From the NCBI RefSeq assembly GCF_006364615.1, contig NZ_CP040986.1, forward strand, positions 1,178,001-1,242,000: 64,000 nt of DNA. The letters are read 5' to 3'. Each line of letters begins with the position of its first letter. Position 1 is the first letter of the stretch. The notes beneath the pieces were generated by a model that saw only the letters and a program-made list of their open reading frames with translations, was not told the DNA's origin and searched no databases. Position numbers and translations under genes: made by a program. Origin of the DNA: Candidatus Methylopumilus rimovensis. GTDB taxonomy: Bacteria > Pseudomonadota > Gammaproteobacteria > Burkholderiales > Methylophilaceae. This document shows, piece after piece, positions 35,598 to 44,540 of the stretch.

Positions 35598-37109
35598 TTA
35601 ACCTAAGAAAAGTTTATAGGCTGGATTATCTGTTTCATCCCAGAAGGGGTAGCCTAATTGATTCAAAAAGACTTCAAAATTAATCTCGTCTTCTGGCGGG
35701 ACTTGCATGCCAACTAAAACACGCCCGAAGTCTGCTCCATGATTACGATAATGAAATAGACTAATGTTCCAATTGTGGCCCATCGTCTCTAAAAACTTCA
35801 TGAGAGCACCTGGCTTTTCTGGAAATTCAAATCTAAAAACCATTTCATTCTTTGCTTGCGGCGCATGTCCGCCCACTAAATGTCTTAAGTGAAGCTTTGC
35901 AACCTCATTGTCGGTAAGATCAATTGTGGGTAAACCTTCTTTATCAAGCATAGCTTTTAGTTGTGATGCCTCATCCGCACTATTGGTAGCTAAACCTACA
36001 TAAATATGCGCTTCTTTAGGATCTGAAAATCGATAATTAAATTCAGTGATATTGCGCTGACCCAATAACTTGCAGAAATTTTTAAATGCCCCTGGTTTTT
36101 CGGGGATAGTCACCGCGAGCACAGCTTCTCTTTTTTCACCGATTTCGGCACGCTCTGCTACAAAACGTAGGCGATCAAAATTCATATTCGCACCTGATGC
36201 AATGCCTACTAGAGTTTCGTCTTTTAAATTGTGCTTCTTAATATAAGCCTTCATACCTGCAACTGATAAGGCACCTGCAGGCTCTAGAATAGAGCGTGTA
36301 TCTTCAAACACATCTTTAATAGCTGCACAAATCGCATCATTATCAACCACAATCATTTCATCCACATAAGACTGACAGAGTGGGAAAGTCACTTCACCGA
36401 CTTCCTTCACTGCCGCACCATCAGCGAATAATCCCACTTGATCAAGCACTACTCGCTTGCCCGCTTTTAAAGATAAAGTCATCGCTTCAGCATCTTTAGC
36501 CTCCACACCGATCACTTTAATTTCAGGTCGCATAGCTTTAATATAAGTGGCCATCCCAGCAAGAAGGCCTCCACCCCCCACACAGCAAAAGACTGCGTGA
36601 ATCGGTTTTTTATATTCGTCTAAAATTTCTTTTGCAATGGTGCCCTGACCTGCGATGACTTCTGGATCATCATAAGGATGAACAAAAGTAAGCCCCTCTT
36701 TTTTCTCGATCTCAAGCGCGTGTTTGTATGCATCAGAATAAGAATCACCCCAGAGCACAACCTCAGCACCACGATGTTTGACGGCATCAATCTTAATGAG
36801 CGGCGTTGTTGTAGGCATGACAATAACAGCACGACATCCTAATTTCTGAGCGCTTAACGCAACACCTTGCGCATGATTACCAGCCGAAGCTGCGATGACG
36901 CCCTTATCTAACTGGGCTTTGGATAGGCTTGCCATTTTGTTATAGGCACCACGTAATTTAAATGAAAAGACAGGTTGTAAGTCTTCACGTTTTAAGAAAA
37001 TCTGATTATGAAAACGACTGGAAAGATGTGTCTGAAATTCAAGCGGCGACTTCTTTGCCACGTCATATACACGCGCTTCATTAATACGTTTTACGTAGTC
37101 GTTCTTCAT
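35598..37109 (-). CDS. ilvA: L-threonine dehydratase, biosynthetic
   Basis: A PLP enzyme of 503 residues that converts threonine to 2-oxobutanoate, the first step to isoleucine. The PLP lysine lies in FSFKLRGAYNKM and the phosphate loop in CVGGGGLLAG. Two C-terminal ACT-like regulatory domains (about 325-410 and 420-503) mark the long, feedback-regulated form. It is divergent from rpiA. Confidence 0.95.
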   Translation of the reverse strand: MKNDYVKRINEARVYDVAKKSPLEFQTHLSSRFHNQIFLKREDLQPVFSFKLRGAYNKMASLSKAQLDKGVIAASAGNHAQGVALSAQKLGCRAVIVMPTTTPLIKIDAVKHRGAEVVLWGDSYSDAYKHALEIEKKEGLTFVHPYDDPEVIAGQGTIAKEILDEYKKPIHAVFCCVGGGGLLAGMATYIKAMRPEIKVIGVEAKDAEAMTLSLKAGKRVVLDQVGLFADGAAVKEVGEVTFPLCQSYVDEMIVVDNDAICAAIKDVFEDTRSILEPAGALSVAGMKAYIKKHNLKDETLVGIASGANMNFDRLRFVAERAEIGEKREAVLAVTIPEKPGAFKNFCKLLGQRNITEFNYRFSDPKEAHIYVGLATNSADEASQLKAMLDKEGLPTIDLTDNEVAKLHLRHLVGGHAPQAKNEMVFRFEFPEKPGALMKFLETMGHNWNISLFHYRNHGADFGRVLVGMQVPPEDEINFEVFLNQLGYPFWDETDNPAYKLFLG

Positions 37110-37192
37110 ATGCTAATTTTCAAGAGTCGCCTTGGCGTGTATGATAGATGTTAAAACATCATTATAAATAAAATATAAAGGTTTAAGTAAAA

Positions 37193-37852
37193 ATGGCATT
37201 CACGCAAGACGAATTAAAACAACAGGTTGCAAAGGCTGCAATTGAATATGTGAAGTCTGGAATCATTGGTGTGGGCACAGGGTCTACTGCTAATTACTTT
37301 ATCGATGAATTAGCAAAAGTAAAACATAAGATTGATGGTGCAGTTGCAAGTAGCGAGGCTTCTGCAGATCGTTTACGCAAACATGGCATTGAAGTTTTTG
37401 ACCTTAATAGCGTCAATAGTATGGATATTTATGTCGATGGTGCGGACGAAATCACTGAACACATGCATATGCTCAAAGGTGGTGGTGGAGCGTTAACCCG
37501 AGAAAAAATTGTAGCGGCAGTTGCTAAGACCTTTATCTGTATCTGTGATGAAACAAAATATGTACCCGTATTAGGTAAGTTCCCTTTGCCTGTGGAAGTA
37601 CTTCCGATGGCTAAAAGCTATGTGGCAAGAGAACTCACTAAATTAGGTGGGCAGCCACAATTAAGAAATTTTACAACTGATAACGGCAACGTCATCTTGG
37701 ATGTGCATGGCCTTATCATTAAAGACCCTGTGGCGATGGAAGCAATGATCAATCAAATTGTGGGCGTGGTCACAAACGGTTTATTTGCAGCAAGGCCTGC
37801 CAACGTCCTTCTTTTGGCTACAAATGATGGCGTTAAAACCATTACTAAATAA
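37193..37852 (+). CDS. rpiA: Ribose-5-phosphate isomerase A
   Basis: Interconverts ribose and ribulose 5-phosphates; 219 residues, as in E. coli. The motifs [40 protein letters not shown] and the EVLPMA segment are intact. In a ribulose-monophosphate methylotroph the enzyme also serves regeneration of the formaldehyde acceptor; that is context, not sequence. Confidence 0.96.
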   Translation: MAFTQDELKQQVAKAAIEYVKSGIIGVGTGSTANYFIDELAKVKHKIDGAVASSEASADRLRKHGIEVFDLNSVNSMDIYVDGADEITEHMHMLKGGGGALTREKIVAAVAKTFICICDETKYVPVLGKFPLPVEVLPMAKSYVARELTKLGGQPQLRNFTTDNGNVILDVHGLIIKDPVAMEAMINQIVGVVTNGLFAARPANVLLLATNDGVKTITK

Positions 37853-37920
37853 ACCTATTTCGACATAAAAATGTCATATTTTAGTAATAAAATTGATACA
37901 TTAAACTTAAGGTAACGATT

Positions 37921-38625
37921 ATGGCTTCAGAACACACCTATAAAGAATACGACAATGAACTCGAGTCAGTCCGTGCAAAAGTTTTAGAAATGGGCGGCAT
38001 TGTTGAGGAACAACTCGTCAATGCAATCGAAGCGCTTGTAAAGTCTGATCCTCAAATGGCTCAAGGCGTTATGGATTCTGATCAACGCGTCAACGAACTT
38101 GAAATCGAAGTAGACGAAGATTGCTCTCGAATTATTGCAAGACGTCAGCCTGCAGCAGGTGACCTTCGTATGATCATGATGATCTTAAAAACCATTACCG
38201 ATCTTGAACGTATTGGTGATGAAGCCACAAAAATTGCAAGAACTGCACTGCGTATCAATGAAGATAATCGTATGACTAAGCTTCGCTTTAGTGAAGTCAA
38301 AACTATGGTGGAAGTGGTACGTCAAATGTTAAGAACCTCTCTCGATTCATTTGCACGTATGGATGTAAGTAAAACAGTTGAGATTGCCAAAAAAGATGAA
38401 TTGGTTGATGAACAATACCGTTCAACCATTCGTCAGCTTGTTACCTTCATGTTAGAGGATCCAAGAACGATTTCCATGTCACTTGAAGTGATGTTTGTTG
38501 CCAAAGCGATTGAACGTATTGGTGACCATGCAAAAAATATTTCTGAATATATTGTCTACACTGTAAAAGGTAAAGACATTCGTCACGCAAGTATCAAAGA
38601 AATTCAAAAGACTATTAAAGAATAA
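37921..38625 (+). CDS. phoU: Phosphate signalling/transport regulator PhoU
   Basis: A helical protein of 234 residues with two PhoU repeats, each carrying a metal-binding motif (DLERIGDEATKIA, about 98-110, and AIERIGDHAKNISE, about 197-210). PhoU connects the Pst phosphate transporter to PhoR. No pst or phoBR genes are adjacent here. A strong terminator follows. Confidence 0.95.
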   Translation: MASEHTYKEYDNELESVRAKVLEMGGIVEEQLVNAIEALVKSDPQMAQGVMDSDQRVNELEIEVDEDCSRIIARRQPAAGDLRMIMMILKTITDLERIGDEATKIARTALRINEDNRMTKLRFSEVKTMVEVVRQMLRTSLDSFARMDVSKTVEIAKKDELVDEQYRSTIRQLVTFMLEDPRTISMSLEVMFVAKAIERIGDHAKNISEYIVYTVKGKDIRHASIKEIQKTIKE

Positions 38626-38641
38626 CTAATATTCTTGAAAT

Positions 38642-38676
38642 AAAAAAAGCGCTTATCATTTATAAGCGCTTTTTTT
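38642..38676. terminator. Bidirectional rho-independent terminator
   Basis: Seven A, the stem AGCGCTTAT-CATT-ATAAGCGCT and seven T lie between the converging phoU and yggX genes, suited to both directions. Confidence 0.92.
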
Positions 38677-38689
38677 ATTACCTTTTTAT

Positions 38690-38962
38690 CTAGCTCTTAG
38701 GTGGCACGTATCCTGATGCTTGATCTGCACCCTCCCCAAAGAAATAAGCTTCGGTTTGTTCGGTAAGATATTTTCGTGCAGACGGATCTGCAAAACTTAA
38801 CCGATTTTCATTGACCAACATCGTTTGATGTTTAAGCCATCCAGCCCAAGCTTCTTTAGATACACTTTCAAAAATACGCTTACCCAAGGGGCCTGGATAA
38901 GGAGGGAAATCTAAACCATCTAACTCTTTACCTAACTTCACACATTTAACTGTTCTTGCCAT
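38690..38962 (-). CDS. yggX: Fe(II)-trafficking / oxidative damage protection protein YggX
   Basis: A small cytoplasmic protein of 90 residues linked in enterics to protection of iron-sulphur clusters. The opening [20 protein letters not shown] with its cysteine, then [25 protein letters not shown], are family hallmarks. ATG at 38962 lies behind AAAGGAT; an upstream in-frame start at 38986 is not supported. mutY, a common neighbour, is absent. Confidence 0.94.
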   Translation of the reverse strand: MARTVKCVKLGKELDGLDFPPYPGPLGKRIFESVSKEAWAGWLKHQTMLVNENRLSFADPSARKYLTEQTEAYFFGEGADQASGYVPPKS

Positions 38963-39049
38963 AACTAAATATCCTTTGAATTGCAATCCATAAATTTATA
39001 CATCACTAAGTTTTAGTATAGCAAAGATGTGTTACGATGATTTCAAGTT

Positions 39050-39243
39050 GTTAGGTGATGTCTTCTTAAGGTTAATCATTTAAGAAAACATTGAAACTGG
39101 GAAATAGGTGAGTTTAATGACAATTCCTATACTGCCCCCGCAACGGTAAGTAAGCGCGGATTCATAACACATGCCACTGAATTTATTTCGGGAAGGTCAT
39201 GAATCAAATCTTACAAGTCCGGAGACCGGCCTAGTAACTCACA
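39050..39243 (+). promoter_or_regulatory. Cobalamin riboswitch
   Basis: The adenosylcobalamin-type aptamer is recognisable from its ordered conserved blocks: GGGAAATAGGTG (39100-39111), CTGCCCCCGCAACGGTAAG (the B12 box region, 39132-39150), GCCACTG (39173-39179), GGGAAGG (39190-39196) and AAGTCCGGAGACCGGCCT (39215-39232). Outer bases pair across the element (AGGTGATGT region with ACTCACAC region, imperfectly). It controls btuB and probably btuM; B12 binding normally represses. It fills the otherwise gene-free stretch 38987-39361. Confidence 0.95.
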
Positions 39244-39327
39244 CAGAAATACTACGGGGAGTGGTATTGAAAGAGTGAGCGCTATTTCTCTTTTTTATTC
39301 CTAAAAGTGTTTCTGCTTAATTAATCT

Positions 39328-39343
39328 CATGCGGGGTTGCATG
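39328..39343 (+). promoter_or_regulatory. Hairpin before the btuB ribosome site (possible riboswitch expression platform)
   Basis: A perfect stem CATGC/GCATG with a GGGGTT loop ends nine bases before the AGGGAA ribosome-binding site of btuB. Cobalamin riboswitches commonly use a loop-loop contact between the aptamer and a hairpin near the ribosome site. The G-rich loop could pair with the C-run at 39135-39139. This assignment is an inference. Confidence 0.45.
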
Positions 39344-39361
39344 ATTATTCAGGGAAATACT

Positions 39362-41251
39362 ATGAAAAAGATTACGCTATTGTCAGCGTGCTTGAGTCAA
39401 ATTTTTATAACTCATGCCATCGCAGATACCACGCTTAAAACCTCAGATGTTTTTGTAACAGCTACTCGAACTCCTGTCCACAAAAAAAATGTCATTGCCG
39501 ATATAACTACAATCTCTGAAGAGGAAATTAAACTTGCTGGACCTTCATTACTTTCTGAGCTTCTTCAAAGACAGCCCGGAATAGAAATATCAAATAATGG
39601 AGGGCAAGGAAAAGTTTCTACGCTATTTCTAAGAGGTTCTAGCTCAACACACTCGGTAATTTTATTAGATGGTATTAGAATTGATTCGGTCACTTCAGGC
39701 CTGACTGCTATTGAAAACATTCCCTTATCGCAAATTGAAAAAATTGAAATCGTTAGAGGACCAGCATCAAGCTTATATGGTCAGGATGCTATTGGCGGTG
39801 TCATTCAAATCTTTACAAAAAAAGGTTTAAATGGTTTTAAACCTTATTTTTCTTATGGTTACGGCAAATACAATACTTCAATAGCACAGGGAGGTATAAG
39901 AGGAGGTGACGACATTACCTCTTATGCTATTAACCTATCTAGTCAAAGCTCCACAGGATTTTCTGCTTTCGAGCCCAACACAAATCCGGCAGCAACAGCG
40001 AATATCTATAATTTGGATAAGGATGGCTACAGAAATAAAAGTGTTTCTGCCTCTCTAAGTCATAAAATTAATGAAAACCACAATTTAAGCTTTCAATACT
40101 TTTTAAGCCAAGGTAGAAATAAATATGACAATCGCTATGCACATTGGGCTCCAAATATTGATTGGAAAAATACTCAGGATCAAGAAAGCTTCAGCGGCAC
40201 GTTTAATAGTCAGCTTACTAGTTATTGGAAATCTAGTTTTAGAGTAGGTCAAGGAATTGATGAGTATGTCGAAAAACAAAGGTTTATTTCTGGCGCTACA
40301 AGAGAGGCTGACAACGTTTATCGAACAATACAAAATCAAATCACTTGGCAAAATGATTTAATTCTTCCTATAGGGTCGCTCATTTTATTGTACGATAAAC
40401 TTGATCAAAAAATTAACGTCACAGATACAAGTTACTCAAAAAAAGATCGCCAAAACGATGCATATATGATCGGTTATAATCTGAGCCAAGCGAGCCATAA
40501 TTTTCAAGCTAACATTAGGAAAGACTTTAATAGCGCCTATCGAGATGCCACGACAGGAAATTTAGGCTATTCATATGCAATTGATTCTAATTGGTCAATA
40601 GCATCTTCAATTGGAACCGCCTTTAGATCGCCAACATTTAATTATCTATATGCAGGAAGTTCCGCTAATCCTGATTTACAACCAGAAAAATCTAAAAATA
40701 TTGAAGGAAATCTTAAATATCAATTTGAATCAAATGTTTTTTCTCTCGTTGCTTTTAAAAATAAAATAACAGATTTTATAATTTCAGATATTACAACTGG
40801 CTGGAAGCCATATAATATCAATACTGCTGAAATATATGGTGCGACAATATCAGGCAGTCAATTTATTAATCATTTTCTAGTCAAAAGTAGTTTCACGGTT
40901 CAATCCCCAATGAACGAAAGTGCTAATAAATATTTACCAAGAAGAAGCAATTTTTTTGGTACAGTGGGTATAAATTATTATGTTCAAAGTTGGAATTTAG
41001 GTTTTGAAGCTATCGGATCGGGAAATAGATATAATGACGCTGAGAATCTTTATAATATACCTGGCTATATAAGAACAAATTTATTTGCTGAATATCAAAT
41101 TAATAAAGATCTAAAAATGAATGCGCGAATAGATAACTTTTTAGATAAAAATTACACTTTCGCTTATGAGGGAAATCCAAATAATGATGGTTTTCGATAT
41201 CAAACACCGAGTCAAAGTTTTTTTATCTCTTTACGATATGAACCACAATAA
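39362..41251 (+). CDS. btuB: TonB-dependent vitamin B12 receptor BtuB
   Basis: An outer-membrane TonB-dependent receptor of 629 residues from ATG 39362 (AGGGAA site upstream). A signal peptide ends near THAIADT. A TonB box-like segment DVFVTATRTP follows, then a plug domain (about 40-150, with IVRGPASSLYGQDAIGGVIQIFT) and a 22-strand barrel ending in an aromatic-rich terminal strand. Substrate assignment rests on the cobalamin riboswitch directly upstream and BtuM downstream. tonB/exbBD are not in the window. Confidence 0.92.
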   Translation: MKKITLLSACLSQIFITHAIADTTLKTSDVFVTATRTPVHKKNVIADITTISEEEIKLAGPSLLSELLQRQPGIEISNNGGQGKVSTLFLRGSSSTHSVILLDGIRIDSVTSGLTAIENIPLSQIEKIEIVRGPASSLYGQDAIGGVIQIFTKKGLNGFKPYFSYGYGKYNTSIAQGGIRGGDDITSYAINLSSQSSTGFSAFEPNTNPAATANIYNLDKDGYRNKSVSASLSHKINENHNLSFQYFLSQGRNKYDNRYAHWAPNIDWKNTQDQESFSGTFNSQLTSYWKSSFRVGQGIDEYVEKQRFISGATREADNVYRTIQNQITWQNDLILPIGSLILLYDKLDQKINVTDTSYSKKDRQNDAYMIGYNLSQASHNFQANIRKDFNSAYRDATTGNLGYSYAIDSNWSIASSIGTAFRSPTFNYLYAGSSANPDLQPEKSKNIEGNLKYQFESNVFSLVAFKNKITDFIISDITTGWKPYNINTAEIYGATISGSQFINHFLVKSSFTVQSPMNESANKYLPRRSNFFGTVGINYYVQSWNLGFEAIGSGNRYNDAENLYNIPGYIRTNLFAEYQINKDLKMNARIDNFLDKNYTFAYEGNPNNDGFRYQTPSQSFFISLRYEPQ

Positions 41252-41265
41252 ATTTAAGGAAAATT

Positions 41266-41850
41266 ATGACTTTTAAATTGCCTAGGCCTGACTCAAAAGA
41301 GTTTTTTCTAACTTTAGCCATATCATTTTTGATGGTAATAACACGAGGAAATCATGTAACAACTTTTTATGCCTTGCCTGACGCAAGCCTTGCTCTTTTT
41401 CTAATTGGCGGCATATACCTAAATAGCATTAGGTTTTTTATTGCTCTCTTTTTATTAGCATTATTTATAGATTTTGGTGCATCAGCTTTGGATCCAAAAC
41501 TAGCGTTTTGTCTAACAAAAGGTTACTGGGGTCTAATCCCTGCCTATGCTAGCCTTTGGATATGCGGATATTTTTTAAATAAACAAAAATATTTACAGAA
41601 ATTATCAATTTTTATTCCTTATGTATCAGTTGCAGTAGTTGTGGCTTTTTTAATTTCTACACAAACCTATTATCTTTTTTCTGAAAGATTTGGAAGTCCA
41701 TCTCTAGCAGAGAGCTTATTACATGGCTGGGAATATTTGCCCCAATATTTCTTATCATCATTTATTTATATAGGTTTGTTTTGGTTAACTCAAAACATCA
41801 TTATAAAAAATAAAATTTTTAGTAATTTAAAAAAATTTAAACCTCTGTAA
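41266..41850 (+). CDS. btuM: BtuM-type cobalamin transporter (ECF S-component-like)
   Basis: A membrane protein of 194 residues with six predicted helices (about 13-27, 38-52, 55-72, 86-103, 112-131, 155-175). Size, topology, a location right after btuB under a B12 riboswitch, and a cysteine at position 82 match BtuM, a solitary ECF-type S-component found mainly in betaproteobacteria, where an equivalent cysteine (Cys80 in Thiobacillus denitrificans) ligates cobalt and supports decyanation. No ECF module or BtuCD is nearby. The fit is strong on context and the cysteine; direct homology was not tested. Confidence 0.78.
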   Translation: MTFKLPRPDSKEFFLTLAISFLMVITRGNHVTTFYALPDASLALFLIGGIYLNSIRFFIALFLLALFIDFGASALDPKLAFCLTKGYWGLIPAYASLWICGYFLNKQKYLQKLSIFIPYVSVAVVVAFLISTQTYYLFSERFGSPSLAESLLHGWEYLPQYFLSSFIYIGLFWLTQNIIIKNKIFSNLKKFKPL

Positions 41851-41857
41851 AAATATA

Positions 41858-42517
41858 TTAAGCAGTCGGATCCCCAGCTTTAATTTTCTCTATCCATTCG
41901 CCGATTTCAATCACGCCTAATTTTTTAGCTTTTTCAGAATCCTTTTTACTCAAAACATCCTGAACGATATCGGTTTGTTTCCATCCAGCTAAAGGTGTCT
42001 CGCATTTATCTCGAGGTACGTAGCGAGATGCATCTTCTTTGTGATATCGATGAATATATCGTGGGCAATTTTGCCAAAGATCTGTAAGTTTCACTCTGAC
42101 TATTAAATCTGCTTCTTTATATTCATTTAATAGTGGGTCATTTTGATTAATGGAGGCTAATCCATGAACACGAATGCGATGAGGCCTATCGAAGGCAATA
42201 AATAGCATACCAATCTTATTATTCTCAGTAATATTTCCCATCGACATATACATGCCGTTTCCATCGTAACTTGGAAAAACCAGAGTTGTGTTATCAATGA
42301 TTTTTACAAAACCGGGATCACCGCCTTTGTAGGAAACAGTGGGTCTTCCCGTATGATCTATAGTTGACAAGAAAAACATATCTCGTGTTTCGATGAAGCC
42401 TTTTGTGTCTTCATCAAACTCTTGTTTAACCGTAATCTCCTCAATACGATCAGCTAGCTTTCTTGTATCAAAGCTATCTTGAAGTTTTCTGTGTTGATTA
42501 CCATAAATGCTAGCCAT
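41858..42517 (-). CDS. Pyridoxamine 5'-phosphate oxidase-family FMN-binding protein
   Basis: A protein of 219 residues with the split-barrel fold of the PNPOx-like family (FLSTIDHTGRPTVSYKGGDPGF, then TLVFPSYDGNGMYMSMGNI and GMLFIAF strands). The C-terminal part holds a cysteine motif, LWQNCPRYIHRY. Such proteins bind FMN or F420 and often act in oxidant defence; the substrate is unknown. ATG at 42517 lies six bases after AAGGAG; an ATG at 42523 is too close to the site. It ends seven bases from the end of the converging btuM. Confidence 0.82.
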   Translation of the reverse strand: MASIYGNQHRKLQDSFDTRKLADRIEEITVKQEFDEDTKGFIETRDMFFLSTIDHTGRPTVSYKGGDPGFVKIIDNTTLVFPSYDGNGMYMSMGNITENNKIGMLFIAFDRPHRIRVHGLASINQNDPLLNEYKEADLIVRVKLTDLWQNCPRYIHRYHKEDASRYVPRDKCETPLAGWKQTDIVQDVLSKKDSEKAKKLGVIEIGEWIEKIKAGDPTA

Positions 42518-42639
42518 AACCATCTCCTTAATTTAGATATGCTCATTTAGTTCTATTAAAATACGCTCATCAAGAAATTATTCAAGAATATATTTAACAA
42601 AAAAGTTATAAAATGTACTTAATAATTTAGGAGATTAAT

Positions 42640-43029
42640 ATGATTTCTTTATTTAATGCTTCAGCAATTACATTACTTTCAACCTTACTAGTTTGGTATA
42701 CATCCTTTAATGTAGGCCGTGCTCGTCACAAATATAAAATTCAAGCTCCGGCTGTTACAGGAAATAAAGTATTTGAACGTATCTACCGCGTTCAAATGAA
42801 TACCCTAGAAGGTTTTGTCATTTTTATTCCATCATTATGGTTGTATGCCATTTACATGAGTGATAAAGGCGCTGGTATAGCTGGTTTGTTATGGATTGTA
42901 GGTCGCATTTGGTATGCAGAGTCTTACGAGAAAGATGCTAAAAAAAGAGGTCCTGGTTTCTTAATTTCTATGCTAACTACCATGGGTTTATGGCTAGGCG
43001 CAATCTATGGCATGGTGCTTTGTTACTAA
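42640..43029 (+). CDS. MAPEG-family membrane protein
   Basis: An integral membrane protein of 129 residues with four helices. The motif FERIYRVQMNTLEGFVIFIP (about 46-65) is the hallmark of the MAPEG family (membrane-associated eicosanoid/glutathione metabolism), and GRIWYAESYEKDAKKRGPGF follows. Bacterial members often have glutathione transferase or peroxidase activity; the substrate is unknown. A good AGGAGATTA site precedes the start. It converges with the aquaporin gene. Confidence 0.88.
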   Translation: MISLFNASAITLLSTLLVWYTSFNVGRARHKYKIQAPAVTGNKVFERIYRVQMNTLEGFVIFIPSLWLYAIYMSDKGAGIAGLLWIVGRIWYAESYEKDAKKRGPGFLISMLTTMGLWLGAIYGMVLCY

Positions 43030-43091
43030 GAGGAAAGTCTTTTTAGCCTAAAAATCTTTGGTTATTTCCTGAAACAGTTGTTTATATAAAA

Positions 43092-43730
43092 TTATTTTTT
43101 AATAATTTTTAGTATAAGCATGAGCGCAATGACTTGAGGAATAACAAATCCTAAAATATTTTGTGGGGCAATCCCTACAAATGTGTCTGTTAAACTTCGA
43201 GCAAAAGTCACAGCAGGATTACAAAAAAAAGTAGATGAAGTAAACCAATAGCCTGCAGTCACTGTTAGGGCTACAATCATCGCAATTTGTTTCTTGGCAT
43301 ATTTCAAGCCTAAATAAATCACTGTGAGTAGGATTAGTGTGGCCATCAGTTCACTGACCCAAATACCTAATCCAGTTCTTATCTTTGTTGATGCCTGAAT
43401 AATAGGAAGATTAAACATCAAATGTGTCATCCAAACACCTGAAATTGCGCCTGTAATTTGTGAAGCAATATAGGGTAATAAATCGTTTTGTTTTAATTGT
43501 TTTTGTCTATAAGCCATCACACTGACTAATGGATTAAAGTGTGCCCCTGAGATTGGACCTAAAATCATTATTAATACATAAAGACCAGCACCTGTAGCAA
43601 TGCTATTGCCAAGAAGTGTCACAGCATCATTGCCAGCAGCGAGTCCTTGTCCCATAAAACCTGATCCTGTGATGACAGATAATAATCCTGCGGTGCCGAA
43701 GAATTCTGTTAGATATTTTTTATTTAGCAT
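43092..43730 (-). CDS. Aquaporin/glycerol-facilitator family channel (AqpS-like context)
   Basis: An MIP-family channel of 212 residues with six helices. The second pore motif is canonical (CNPAVTFARS, Asn171-Ala173, selectivity Arg178), but the first reads NPL (HFNPLVS, 66-68). The gene overlaps the arsenate reductase gene by 11 bases. In Sinorhizobium meliloti an arsC-linked aquaglyceroporin, AqpS, lets arsenite leave the cell down its gradient, replacing ArsB/Acr3 pumps. The same role is proposed here from linkage; water or glycerol transport is the alternative. Confidence 0.82.
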   Translation of the reverse strand: MLNKKYLTEFFGTAGLLSVITGSGFMGQGLAAGNDAVTLLGNSIATGAGLYVLIMILGPISGAHFNPLVSVMAYRQKQLKQNDLLPYIASQITGAISGVWMTHLMFNLPIIQASTKIRTGLGIWVSELMATLILLTVIYLGLKYAKKQIAMIVALTVTAGYWFTSSTFFCNPAVTFARSLTDTFVGIAPQNILGFVIPQVIALMLILKIIKK

Positions 43731-44208
43731 GAATGTCTTGAATAGCCTTCTTTAAAGATGCTGCATCTAGTTGATCAATAGGTAATTGAACCAGTGCTTC
43801 AATATTCTTTTTTAATCCTAATAATGTTTTTTGAAATGCTTCACGTTTAATCGCATCAGTTCCTTCAATGCTTGCAGGATCAGGAAATCCCCAATGTGCT
43901 GTTGATGGATTACCGAGCCAAATGGGACAAGTTTCATTTGCTGCGTTATCACACACCGTAATAATGAAATCCATTTTTGGCGAATTGGGCAAGCTATATT
44001 CATCCCAATTCTTAGATCGTAGTTTATCTTTTGGGTATCCCATTTCTATTGCCAAATCGAAAGCAAAAGGATTAACTCGACCTACTGGATGAGAGCCTGC
44101 TGAATAACCAATAAATTTGCCGCTACTCAAAGTGGTCGCAAGTGCTTCAGCCAAAATACTGCGGGCAGAATTGCCGGTGCAGAGAAATAATATATTGTAG
44201 TGTTTCAT
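43720..44208 (-). CDS. arsC: Arsenate reductase, thioredoxin-coupled (LMW-PTP fold)
   Basis: A protein of 162 residues with the low-molecular-weight phosphatase fold. The P-loop CX5R is CTGNSAR (Cys10-Arg16). Two further cysteines, Cys86 and Cys94 in TVCDNAANETCPIW, match the disulphide relay of thioredoxin-linked ArsC (Cys10/82/89 in S. aureus), which separates it from true tyrosine phosphatases. It reduces As(V) to As(III). No arsR or arsenite pump gene is adjacent; the aquaporin gene overlaps its 3' end. Confidence 0.9.
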   Translation of the reverse strand: MKHYNILFLCTGNSARSILAEALATTLSSGKFIGYSAGSHPVGRVNPFAFDLAIEMGYPKDKLRSKNWDEYSLPNSPKMDFIITVCDNAANETCPIWLGNPSTAHWGFPDPASIEGTDAIKREAFQKTLLGLKKNIEALVQLPIDQLDAASLKKAIQDIHAK

Positions 44209-44360
44209 ATCAAAATTATAAAGGATGATATGTGAAGAAAATGTGACATTTCTTCCTAAGCTTCAATGCCCTTTTAAATGAAATTTTAGAAGCCACTTTC
44301 TTAGACTAGCCAGTATGTCGCTGATTAACCAATAACTGCAGGAATAAGATAAAAAGGGCT

Positions 44361-44409
44361 ATTTTTGCTATAATTTGCCTTGAACCACGATTTAATCGTG
44401 AGATTTTAT
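44361..44409 (+). promoter_or_regulatory. Extended -10 promoter and hairpin leader of the ABC/HlyD/TolC operon (copy A of a repeated module)
   Basis: An extended -10 (TGCTATAAT, 44366-44374) is followed eleven bases later by the perfect hairpin CACGAT-TTA-ATCGTG (44386-44400) and AGATTTTAT. The same arrangement occurs upstream of dgkA at 60751-60794. It lies within the gene-free stretch 44209-44540, where no other feature was recognised apart from AT-rich sequence; the first ATG is 140 bases after the hairpin. Confidence 0.65.
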
Positions 44410-44540
44410 CTGGCCTAAAGCCCTAAAACAAAAGTTTTTAGTATTTCTGACTTTATCTATACATCTAATGCTATAAAAAACGATGAAGTTTGGTATAACT
44501 ATTAATCATAAAACCAGTTTAACCATAAGATAAAAATACA

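Noticed and set aside
43033-43075. AGGAAA...TTTCCT and TTTTTAGCCTAAAAA symmetry between the MAPEG and aquaporin genes as a terminator
   Set aside because: The outer arms are far apart and the inner stem consists almost only of A-T pairs with no usable loop, so a functional terminator is not supported.
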